Source: Diplosphaera chodatii (lineage: Eukaryota; Chlorophyta; Trebouxiophyceae; Prasiolales; Stichococcaceae). Taken from it: a stretch of DNA of 64,000 nucleotides. The DNA is taken from assembly GCA_032358165.1 (NCBI GenBank), contig JAALGY010000041.1, positions 2,480,001 to 2,544,000 of the forward strand, written 5' to 3'. The position numbers and the translations under genes are program-made. Below the pieces are notes generated by a model. It made no database searches. It was given only the letters and a program-made list of their open reading frames with translations, and was not told the DNA's origin. Shown in pieces: positions 22,403-33,700 of the stretch (within the stretch, counting starts at the first letter, position 1; each line of letters starts with the position of its first letter).

Positions 22403-25400
22403 TCAGTGCCTCGGCAGCTGTGCATCCCCGCTGGCGCCGCCGGCAGCCTGGCTGCCGGGCAGGGCCGCGGGCAGGTGCCGGGCGACGGCGGCCAGGTGGG
22501 GCGCCAGCTCCCGCCGCAGGTAGCTGGCCCCCAGCTGCAGCGCCTCCAGCGCCCGCCACGCCGCCGCCGCCGCCGCCTGCTGCTGGTGCGGCTCCTGTGG
22601 CACCACAGCAACATACGGCTCAGGCGCCCACGAGTGACCCTCGCCATCGGTGTGGCACACCTCCACCACCTGCGGCCTTGGCAGCCGACGGTGCCGCGGG
22701 CTTGCCCTAATGACAGAGTACGGTGTGATGGGCACGCTGTCAGGAGCTCCTGTGTGAGACACCGCTGCTCTGGGCTCTGCATTCAAACAGTACATGCTGG
22801 GCAGTGGCTTGGAGGGAAGCACCTCCTCGGGGTCGTGGGTGTCGAGGAACAGGGCGCGGGTCCAGTGCTCCACCGCCTCCGGCTGGCTGGGTGGCGGCGG
22901 CAGCAGCAGCCCGCCCCACCCGCTGGCGCCCCCCCACGCCGCCCCCGGCCTGCAGACCCCGCCAACCTCCCGGCTCAGAAGCCTGGAGATGTTGCCAGGG
23001 CACTACGCCTCCGACGCAGGCTCGAGCTTACATGCCCAGAGGTGGAGGTGCACACGTGAATTGCGGGTCCAAGGCAGACGTCGGGGCCAGGTACGAGCAT
23101 GCTGCGCAGCCCAGCAGCGGTCAGGGGGGGCGCGGGCGCACCGCGCAACGAAGTCCCACTCGGCGGCGTCGCCGCGCGCCTCGGGCGGCGGGAACAGCGT
23201 GGACACGCCCGCGATGCGGCTGTCGGCGGGGCCGCCCGGGTGCGGGGGGTGCGCGGAGGGCGGCGCCCCCGGCGCCAGCAGCGACGAGGCGCCGCCCGGC
23301 AGCAGCCCCGACGCCGCCCGCGCCCGGCCCGCCTGCTGCGTGGTGGGTACACCGTCAGAGAACATGGCTCGTCGTTGGTGTCGCCACAGCAACTGCTCAC
23401 GGCGTGGCAGCGCCTGGAGCTTGTACCGCGTGCCACGTTGCATGTGGTTGTCTGCACCAGGTGGCTGCGGCCAGGTGTCTGATCCCCAGACTGCGCGACA
23501 GGTTTCCAACGTGCTAACATCGTTCTGAGGAAGACCAGATGGCAGCATAGTTGTCACTGCACCTGGCGGTACACCGGCGCCAGCGCGGTGCCCACCAGCG
23601 CGGCCAGGGAGGCGAAGGCGCCCCACTCCGGCGGCACCCCCCGCAGCTTGCCGGGCCCCAGCTGGTCCGCCACTATGGCCCCTGCCGCACGAAGTTCAAC
23701 ATGTTAATGTGACGACCATCGGAGTTGCAATAGGACTAACAAGTTTGACACACTTCTGCACTTCTGCTTGGACAGTGCTCTGCCTGCACCAAACAGACCT
23801 GTGGCAAGCAGCCTTGCATGCCGCCATGTGCGAGTGCAATCATGGTAGCGACGCGAAAATCATGCAAAGCCCACCTGCTGTCCTGTGGAGGGCGTGCAGG
23901 GCGCGCCCCAGCGCCACCTCCGCCGCCCGCACCTCATCCTCCGTCGGCGCCTTCGCCTCTGCTGCTGCAGGCGAGGTGCCCGCCGCATGGCCGCCAGCAA
24001 TAGGCGAGCCGCCACCGCCACCGCCGGCGCCTCTGCTGGCATATGCCTGGTAGCCTGCTGTCACGCCGCCCCTGTTGGGTCAGCACAGTCGATCAGCTCA
24101 GCCTCATGGTAGTGTATGTATCGTCCATGTGATAGGCTGAAAGTGTGATGCAAGAGTGGTAGGCGGCAGCAGGTGGGGGCTTCAGCACCCATTCACGCAA
24201 AGACAGCAACATACGCCTCTGCAGGGCACACACTGGGCTGCCGTGCATCTGCGGCGCAAGCGCCGCACACCACAGCCTGTGTCCCCTGCAGATGGCAGCT
24301 CATGCAGGCTGGCTGCGGTGCAGCTCTCATCAGCAGCCTCACTACTTCAACTGCTGACCACAACAATGGAAGAGTCCACACGAAAGAGCGTCGGGTCAAC
24401 CTTCAGTCACTGTCATGACGCGACCTTGACAGAAACCGAGGTCACAACTTACCACAGGGTGCGTGCGGAGCGCTGCGCCAGCGCCGACACCGCCTCCATG
24501 GGGTGCGCAGCCGGCTGGCTCGGCATGCGCTGCCCTGGCGCCGCCGGCGCGGCGTTGGGCTGCTGTGCAGGCGCATCGCCGGCGGAAGGGGCCGGGGCCG
24601 CCGGCGCAAAGCTGAGGCGCAGCACCGCGGCGGCCGACGGCGGGTCCGCCCGCCAGAAGCCCGCGCGGGGCCACAGGCTGCTCCAGCTGCCCTGGAAGTG
24701 CGGCTGTGATGTGCACGAGGAACAGTCATCAATTTCATCTCCAATACGGAACACCAGTGCCCATGGGCACTGGGGGCCCACCAACAACACCAGTCGGGGC
24801 ACTCACTGTTAGCAATCGTTAGATGGCTATCCTGCTGCTGCCAGGCTCCACATTGGCTGGCATGTCCAGGCCCCCGATCTGTGCGCGTTACAGGCAAACC
24901 CCGAACATACATATATGGCCATGCGCACACGTGAAGCTGAGCAAGGACACATCCTATGGGTACCCTACAGACTGCCCCTTGCTCTCATTTGGCCACCATT
25001 TGGCCACCAGGGTGGGCAGACTGACAGGAAAAGTGGTGTCCAACCCCAGTTAAATTTGGAGGGCAGGATCTTGCTTGTAAGCAGAACAGACACCCTACAG
25101 ACGCCCCCGCACAGTGCCAGCAGCTGGTCAGCAAATACACCCTCGGATCGACTTCTGAGCTACCAGTATCGCCAGCTTGAGTACATGCAGTCAGAGTATA
25201 TGCACAAAGGTGCAGGGGTTCATGTCCAAGCACCTGCTATCGGCCCTTTGCGTGTTGCACCTGCTCACCCAGGAGAGGAGGGTGTACTGGTATGGTAGCA
25301 CAGCAGCATGATGCTTTCGACTGCAAGGTACATGCGGCACCTGGTTGAGGAGAGGCGTGCCGAGGTAGGCAGCAGCCAGCTCCAGGTACAGCAGCAGGTA

Positions 25401-26809
25401 CCCCAGCGCCGACCCCAGCTCCTGCGCCTCCTGCATGAAGAGCACCCACTCTCAGATATCACAAGGGAGGGCTGCAGACCAGCACACAGGTTAGCATGGC
25501 AGTACTATCAACTGCAAGAAAGGCCACCTGCACGAGCAGAGTTGCTGCAAGCATCAGCTGACCCAGGAACATGGGACACCTGTCCAGTATCACAGCCGAC
25601 CCGGGATAGACCCTCAGGAAGCCGCAAGTCCTTGACTGCAACGATGGGGCGCTGCGGGCGGCTGGCGCCGGCCCGCGGCGGCGCCGGCCGCTTCCAGAAG
25701 CCGCTGGCGCATGCCGCTGATGGCATTGCACCCCGCACTGGCGACAGCGTCAAAGGCAAGATGTCCTGCAGCACCAGCAGCCTGCATGCAGGAATATAGT
25801 GCTTAGGACATGATGGACATTCATGTCTGCCACAACTACCCATGCCTGACTCCATGCTGGCCAAAGGTGATCACAGCAGCAGTGCACGGCCGGTTACTCG
25901 AGGTGCTGCCAACATGAGAATCATCACACAGCATCCTCCAGACTGTCGCACTTAGCGCGCTGCTGCGCGACAAGCTGGTCCATGACAAGCCCCAGCTGCA
26001 GGTGCTTGGTGCGCAGCATGTCGGGCACCACGGCCTCCAGCAGCTCCGCCCGCCTCGCCACCAGCTGCAGAGCAAGACGTGCTCTCTGGGCACCGCATGT
26101 GTGAGGTAGCAATTTTGAACGGCATGCAGCCGTTGTGGGACGACACAGTGCAAGCCCATGATATGCGGCATCATCATGCAGCATACAGTGTTGCTGAAGC
26201 ACCAACAAGCAAACCTGCTTCTCTGCGGCCATAACAGCGGTGCGCCGCGCCTCGTTATGCATTGTTGCAGTGCAGATAGCAGCCCGAGCTGCAGTAAGGC
26301 AAGTCCAATGGTACAGTCAAGCTGGTAGCATGCATTTTCATGCAAGATGTGGGCAGCTGGCAAGGAGACGCAACCCCCATGCTGCAGGAGAAGGATGCCA
26401 AGCCTCACTCGTCTGCAAGCGTTCCCGTGCAACAGCAGCACGCACGGCAGCATGCTCCTTCGCTATGATCGCCTGTGCTATCTGCTGCTGCTGCTGCTGT
26501 GCAGCCTCCCGCTCCTGTGCAGCGATTGTTCGATGTGCTTGTGTGCGCACCGCTATTTGGTGCACCCAGAACACCCAGCAGAGCGTTGCAGTGGTCACCA
26601 ATATACGATGACAGCTCGTCTGATGTTCGTGCACTCACCTGGATCGCTGCTGCAAGAGCATCATGGGCAGCCTTGCATTTGGCCTGCGCCGCAGCTGAGA
26701 ACTGCCGCTTCTCCCGCAGCGCCTGGTTCACGCAGTCCGCGCACCGCAGCGGCCTCTTGGAGCTGTGACACACCAGGCAGCCGCGGCAGTAGGCTGCCTG
26801 GCTGCCCAT
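22403..26809 (-). CDS. ATG14: ATG14, autophagy subunit of the class III PI3-kinase complex (plant form)
   Basis: ATG14 directs the VPS34-ATG6-VPS15 lipid kinase to autophagosome formation sites. Start ATG 26809 gives MGSQAAYCRGCLVCHSSK with LRCADCVNQAL, the Cys-rich N-terminus. Exons 2-4 (to about 25,952) encode a coiled coil: EREAAQQQQQQIAQAIIAKE, NEARRTAVMAAEK and RRAELLEAVVPDMLRTKHLQ. Then come LLVLQDILPLTL with VAVKDLRLPEG (about 25,610-25,790), QELGSALGYLLLYLELAAAY (about 25,360-25,440), FQGSWSSLWPRAGFWRADPP (about 24,650-24,710), PTEDEVRAAEVALGRALHAL (about 23,890-23,950), QLGPGKLRGVPPEWGAFASL (about 23,600-23,670), and LPPPPSQPEAVEHWTRALFL (about 22,835-22,900), which match plant ATG14 in order, including the C-terminal 'PPPPSQ..EHWTRA.F' block. 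The last exon then stays open for about 140 further codons, a C-terminal extension with a helical WRALEALQLGASYLRRELAP segment, stop 22,403-22,405. Join positions are approximate. Confidence 0.88.
24754..24773. repeat. Perfect 20-base palindrome in an ATG14 intron
   Basis: The sequence ccagtgcccatgggcactgg is exactly its own reverse complement. It lies in the intron upstream of the exon encoding GSWSSLWPRAGFW. Function, if any, is unknown. Confidence 0.9.
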
Positions 26810-27180
26810 AACTTCAGCATGGAACGGGATGTGTTCAGGATGTCCCTGACAAAACACTCATTCAGCGGCCAACGTTGCCTTCGTCTGCCATGATTTGCAG
26901 TCTGGCAAGGGTGTAGCGACGTGGAACGAAGCTGAACGCTTTGCAGCTCAGACTTTGTGAATGTCACAAGACTGTCCTGCTATGCTCAGTTGCAGGGCTT
27001 GCTGTGACCGAGGCTAGTGCTTGATCGCGTGATTTGCAAATGAATGCAGCCTATGACACGAGCTGAGAGCGTTTGATGCAGCTGAATTGGGATGTGACGG
27101 CATATGGTCTCATGCAGTGCTGTTGCAGCTCAGTGCGTGCAGGGCTGCAGGCCAAGATCAACCTTGGACAACACAAACAG
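25952..27180 (-). repeat. Segmental duplication, copy A (ATG14 exons 1-4 and upstream flank)
   Basis: Exons 1 and 4 of ATG14 match the copy at 38,142-39,351 at roughly 95% by eye, exons 2 and 3 less closely, and introns are not alignable by eye. A 26-base identical block, starting agatcaaccttggacaacac, lies 346 bases upstream of the start codon here (27,155-27,180) and 323 bases upstream in the other copy (39,326-39,351), so the duplicated unit included the 5' flank. Confidence 0.85.
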
Positions 27181-27791
27181 TCATGTGCTCGAGGTGCAAC
27201 AGTGGACATGATGGCAGCATCAAAGCGCATAGAGCACCGGAAGTGGCACTTCTTTTCTCACCGTCGCGCCGTTGTTGGATTGTGAGTCGCTGCCCCGGAG
27301 CTTGATGGGTGACATACAAGCGCGCTGCGCACCCTCGAGTATGTCTAATGCTTTCTTGAGTTCTCGTTAATACAATACCCTTAGGACTAGTTCTCCGGAC
27401 GGTGTTTGAGATTGTAACAGTACGAGCACATCACGAGCGTGCAGTCTAGCTACTGCCAGCGCCCCATTTGCCGCACCTGAATATATACATTCATCCGGTC
27501 GAGTGCGGTTGCCACCAGTAGTTGAGTTCATCTCGAAGTGATGAGGCCAAGACATGAGATGTCAGCAAATCACTGCCCAGGCTGATCGGGCCGTGGCGTG
27601 CGTGCTTGTGTGCTGATGCTGATGCTAATGCAGGCCAGAAAGTTATTACCAGATCTGGGCAGGACTGCTGCAGCAGATGCGGCAGAAGGCACATGTGACA
27701 GACACTCTAACATCAAACGTTGACAGCCGGTCACCACCATAGTGAAGCTTGCCGGCCACCACGACAGTGAAGCCGAGCGGGACACCTGCTG
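26810..27791. promoter_or_regulatory. 5' flank of ATG14 and spacer before the unassigned gene
   Basis: About 1 kb between the ATG14 start and the presumed 3' end of the next minus-strand gene. It contains the duplicated block at 27,155-27,180. Short open frames here show no domain or composition bias. A minus-strand frame at 27,367-27,555 could be a missed terminal exon of the neighbouring gene, but nothing supports that. Confidence 0.35.
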
Positions 27792-30700
27792 CTATGCATG
27801 CTGGCGCTTGAGCTCCTCCCCAGTGGGTACATGTTGTGCTTCCTGGTCTGGGCATCCTCTTGTTGCCGGCCCAGTACTCGACGGTGCACCTATGCAGCAT
27901 CAGAATACAGGGACTGGACGGAGGTGATCATGCTCAGCAGGGCCTGATGTGGGATGCCAACACATGTGGTTGGGCACCCTGCCAATGAGCGGTGTGCCAC
28001 GGCAGTATTTCATGACCCTGCTTTCATCATCAGTCAGCACGGGAATACACTTCGTGCAGCGCAGGCCTCAGCTGTCGGACGACATGGGGTTGCGCCTGCT
28101 GCCGGGTGGCGGCGGCGGCCGCCATGCCCCCACCTCTGTAGAGCTCTCGGACAACACGGGGTTTCGACTGCTGACGGACGGCGGCGAGCCATAGCAGATC
28201 CCCATCACAGAGTCATCAGACAGCGCAGGGGCCTGCCCCCTGCTGGGCAGCGACATGCGCAGCGGTGCAGGGGTCCCCACAGGCACAGCAGATGCCGCTG
28301 CAGGTCGCCAGAATGAACAGTGGCAGCCACTTGCTGCATCCACACTGCAGGACATCAGTGTCTTCACGACAGCGCACTTGACACTGCTCAGCTCAGGCGT
28401 TCTAGCATCGGCTCTCAGATCCCTAGCCAGTCACGCACCTGCAGCAGTTGCAGGCAGTAGCATGTCCACCTCCTGCGAGAAAGGGCGTCGTGCTGCGCCT
28501 GCAGTGCAAAACAGGCTATGTCGTGGCTATGTCGTGGCTGAAAGTGGGCAGAACGAGCTCGCTCTGTGCGAGGCGACCTTCTTCAGGCACATGCATAGGA
28601 CCGTAGGCAACAGCAACAGGGATGGCAGGAAGTTGGCGGCACACACCGGCTCCTGCTGCGAGGTCCATGTCCATCGGATCATCGGACCACTGCTTCATCA
28701 CATCGTCAGCAGCCCTGCGACCAACAGCTCTGCCTGTCGAAGGCATGAAGGCAGGGGACCAGCACTGACCCTGGCCGCCTGCAGCAGGTGCAAGAGTGCA
28801 CTACAGGTGGCAGCCGCCGGTGCTGACCCCTGTCATTAGCACTGCAGCAACTTGGAGACATCGCAATGCTACCTTCCCCTTACCTGAACAGGTCTGCAAC
28901 CGAGCGTGGCTCCTGTGCCTCTGCACCCTGCCCCAGGTCGCTCATGAGGCTGTGGGAGCTCCTGCGAACGAGCAGCAGCTTTGCGGGGAGTCCCCATCGT
29001 GATGCTTGCACATGGTGCCATCTGGACAGTATTGCCTGCTGCAAGTGAACATCGTGCTGCGGCATGTGCAACATGCGATGTGCCAACGTCAGCAACAGAT
29101 GTCACCATCACAGCTACATGATATCACAGTGCGCAAGCCCACCGGCACCCTGCTGCCTCGCCAAAGAGGTGCACCGAGTACTGCTCAGCCGCAGCCACCC
29201 CTGCCACCGGGTCGACGTCCATTGCAACTGCTCCTCTGGCTTCGCCGGCGATGCCGGGGCCAGGTGCACGGCTGCCTGCGATGTGCGCTGCCGCCCCAGC
29301 TCCGCTGGCGTCGCCGCCAGGCCGCAGGGCAGCATTGTCATCGTCGCCATCGCTGATGACCGTGGCGCCCGCAGCGGCAGCATGGTCAGTGGCAGTTTGC
29401 GACCGCTGTATGCACACTTCGAGGCCATCGCGCAGCGCGTCAGCTGCAGCTGCCGCCGCACTGCGATGAAAAGTACAAAGGCAGGTCATGTGTCATGTTG
29501 ACGAGGCTGCTGTTGAAGATCAGGCGGGGCTGGTGTGTCGAAGCTACAGTTTGCAGCAGCTCCAACTGCTGCTGCCGGCGCTGCTGGTGATGCATGGGCA
29601 ACCGTGTCGTGTCATTGCTACTGGCATGGCAAACCGGGCCAATCGAAGCAATCGGCGACACAGTCTGCACGCGTGCCCCTGCCCTTGCAGCCATGCCAGC
29701 CGCAAGGTGTCAGCCAGCCAATGAAGCAGGCTTGTACGAGCTCAACCATCAAGCAAAACACAACCGAGCCCACCTGCCGGGCACTGGCACTGGGAACAGG
29801 ATATGTGCGCTGACCACGAACCACAGCGGCCCCGCCAAACGCATGCCGCGCAGGCCTGGGATGCGGTGCAATATGGCGCGCCCCCCGTACCACACGATCT
29901 GGTCGATGATCGCCACCAGCGGCGTCACCAGCCTGGTGCCCAGCACGGTCAGGCCAGCGAACCGGCCTCGCCCCACCGCCCAGTTCGGGCGCCGAGGGTC
30001 ATAAAGCTCAATCCAGTCGCCGATGCGGGCGTCTGGCAGCCAGCCCAGCAGCGCAGGCTCGGACATCTCTCGCCGCACAGCGCAGTCAGGCAGCGGCTCG
30101 ATGGCGTAGTCTGGGACATACTGCTGTGTCACCTCGGACATCTGCAGAGCACGCACATCAGAGACCCTCATCTATGGCGTGTGGGCACACAGTGGCCTGC
30201 ACCACCAGCATCAGGCGTCATGCCCCTGACCTATTTGCCACTCGCCTGAGGAGTGGTGTCGTACGGTGCTGGCTTGGCTGCGCTGGGGGCGCCGTAGTTG
30301 CGGCACTGCATGTTGCGCAGACTCGCCCACAGTGGAGCCTCGCACGCCAGCGACTGCATGCAAGCCAGCCATAGCCTCAGCGTCTATATCAAGCACAGCT
30401 GCAGTCCTATTCTTGCACTGCTGCATGCAACAACCTGCATGCCTGTCAAGTCGTCGAGTGGCAGTGTTCACTGCGACTGCTGCAGCTGACATTGATTTGG
30501 GCAGCTACATAGGCAGATGCGCTGGGTTTAACGGCCGGGTGCCGCAGCCCAAAGGACTGACATCAGCTGCTGCAGCGGCCGCGCGCACTTTGCAACGAAG
30601 AGAAGACATGTGGCATGTGGCTCGCTTACCGGCTTGTGGTCCGGCAGCGTGGCCCGCTGCTGCATGTGCAGGTGCCAGTCGTTGTGCTGCACATGCACGC

Positions 30701-33700
30701 GGAACACCGCCAGGTACTTGTTGCTGATGATGCCAGCGGCCCTGCTCTTCTTGGTGAGGCGCCAGGACGCCACCAGCTGCAGCTCCGGGCGCTCAATGAG
30801 GAGCTGCACCGTCTTGCCATCCACGCTGATGATGGCGGACAGCGACATCAGGGAAGCCAGCACCGACTGCAGCTGCAGAAACCGCAGCAGCAACAGTCAG
30901 GACGCGAGCGACTCGCTATCAGATTGAGGGGCGCTGTCTTCAGCACAGGAGCTTTGCAGTGGGTGCAGCCAGCATGTAGCCCAGCCCGGACATGTCAGTG
31001 TGCACTGTGGCCACTCGATGGCCTGGCAATGCGATGCACAAGCTGGCTTTCTGAGTGGCACACCCACGGACTGTCGCTGTGCAGCAAGCAACAGCTGCAT
31101 TGGTGTTGCGACCAGTGCTGCAATCTGCTTCCGAATGTTGTACAAGGCACGTGCAGACCAGCAGCCAAGGAGGGCGCAACTGACGCACCTGGATGTCCTC
31201 GTCACCAGGCTCCTGATGACCATCCTCGCGCCCCAGCTCACACAGCCAAGGTACGATCTCCCTGTTGTCGTCCTCAAGGTCCAGCTCCCCATCCCGCGTC
31301 GCTGCCAGCACCAGGGTCAAGTCCTGGCGGACACCACATCACATCAGCACGTTCTGATGCTGACTGACTGATGCCGGCATGGGCAGTAAATATTGACAAC
31401 TGCTTGCATTGCTTGGCCTTGGCATTGCTGCAGCCAAATCATGTATGGCTAACTGCTGCATCGATGATTCACTGCGTCATGAGCACCGGCAAGCTGCTGC
31501 TCTGTTGCTGAGCATGACAGTTCACGAGGAGCTGTCACCCTGATGGCTGTCGCAGATGGCGCGCCGTACAGGAGCGCGTCCATGGGGAGCGGCTCCACTG
31601 ACTCTGCCAGCGCGTGTGGCATGCGGCACTGGCGGTGCATGACCCCGAAGATGGAGTCGCTTGCAGTCAGCTGCGTGACACCAGGAGGAAGTTTCATTGC
31701 TTCAGCAAGATGTGTCAGTGCAGAGTATCAGGACGCCAAACATTGAAGGTGACACACTCCCTTCGGTTTGCCCATCGTGCACGCAGGAGGTTCATCGTGC
31801 AGCAACCTGTACACACCTTCACACGCATCGTGTCCTGCATCAGCATGCGCCACTCGGCATTGGTGATGCCCTTGAAGTCCTCCGGCTTGCCCGCCAGCAG
31901 GTCCTTCAGTTGCATGGGGTCCCTGTCGGCGGCCTTCTGCGCAGGCTGTGGACGGCGCAGGTGGGGAACAGGGATGCACAGCCGTGGCAGCAGCTTCTTG
32001 ACCTGGAAGTAGTGGTGCCGACCTGCGCAACAGCAGCATGGCAGGCTCTGACACACCGTGTGACTGATACCGCAACGTAGCATGCAACGAGCAAGTGCAT
32101 CCTCCAGGGCTTGGCCAGCTAGCCCAAACAGGTCATCGGCCACACACAGATGTAAGGTGTCAAATTGCAAGGCATGCGCACGCCTGAGTACAGCTTCAGC
32201 GGTCATCTGCAACAGGAGAGACCACATTTAGTGTTACAAACATCAGAGTCCGCACCAGCAAAAGTCTTCGACAGCTCCTCGTCGATCTCCTCCAGCTCTT
32301 CCAGAAGGACTCCAGATGCATACGGAAAGCTGAGCATGGCCTGGTGGGCAGGCCGCACCACCGGATGCGCCAGGTAGTCTTTCCTGCCCTCGCCCTGCAG
32401 AGCACGAAACAAGCTGTAGGCAGTACATTACCCACATACATTGCTGGCGTGCTGCAGGACGTTTCAATCGCTCGGGATACCTTGATCTTGACGTTGGGTG
32501 CAGCGCGAGACAGGAAAGCCAGCGCGCTCCCCGAGACAACAGAGTACCCGCCGTCCAGGCGGTTCTTCAGGCCGGCGATGTCCATCGTCAGCGCAAAGTG
32601 CCGTGGAAACTCTGTGTAGTCTTCAAACTCCTGCAGCGGTGCACAAGGAATGACTTTGCAGAGTCATATGGGCGACGAAGAAGCCAGCAGGCATCAACCT
32701 TCCAGGAACGAGCAGACCAGCAAGCAGCAGTGAGTGCACAGATCTCGTATCTGCAATGGGCCCACCTTGAGCATAGGCGCCATGGTACCGTTCGGCGGCA
32801 GCACCACCATCGTCACTGTGGGCAGCTGCAGCATGCCTGGCGCTAGCCATGTTCCGCTGCCCATGTTGTTGAGCGAGTGCATGTACACATGCATCTTCAG
32901 GGCCTTGCGGGCGATCAAGCAAATGCCAGGAGAAAACCGGATGGTTCGCCCATCACGCCCCATTCCCAGCCAAAACCGCCACTCGTCCTCCAGCAGGCCA
33001 CCACCAGCCAGGTACAGCTGCAGCTCTATCGTGGGCCTGCATCAAGACGCTCACAGAAATGGGGGTGATGTGGCATACGGCAAAATACATGGTTGATCTG
33101 CTATGCAATGCGCGGGGTGGCTGCTTGCCTGTACAGGTGGCCAAGCAAAGATTGAGCCCGCAGCTTTGCAGGAAATGCAGTGCAGACATAGCCTCAGGTA
33201 CTGCGGCTGCAATATGCATCATGCAATGCCAACAGCCTCTCCAAGCAAGGTTTCGGTGGCAGCCTGTCATGTCAGGAATGAGAACAGCCCTTGTCTGCAA
33301 ATGCTCACATATCAATGAGCACAGCCGCCGCAAGGTTGGCGCCTTCGGCAAGCAGCTTCCAGCCGTCGCTGAACTGATTGTGTTTGGAGTGCGATGTCAC
33401 ACCAATCGGCCGCAGCATGTCCAGCAGGAAGTCCCGCAGGGTGTCAGCGGTGCCCACAAGCTCCCAGCGCGTGCTCTCCAGCCGCTGCAATTCGACACAG
33501 CGACAGCATCAATGACGGTACGAATGGTGAATGCAAATGAACACACCCGCATGGCAGTTATAGAATTTATTTTGCTGTCATCCTGCATGCCAGCAGCTTC
33601 TGCCCTGTCTTGCAGCGCTTGCAAAAGATGCACCACCCATCGATCATTCATCAGGCTTGCACCGGCTGCATCTGTGGCTGCAGCCAAGTTCATTACTGCA

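Noticed and set aside
26480..26510. Run of ctg/cag triplets as a possible microsatellite
   Set aside because: It is the poly-Gln part of ATG14 coiled-coil exon 2, interrupted and in frame, so it is coding composition rather than an independent repeat.
29114..29501. Cys-rich + strand frame resembling an EGF-type module
   Set aside because: Cysteine spacing does not fit EGF and the frame is antisense to exon-like minus-strand sequence; no neighbouring + strand exons support it.
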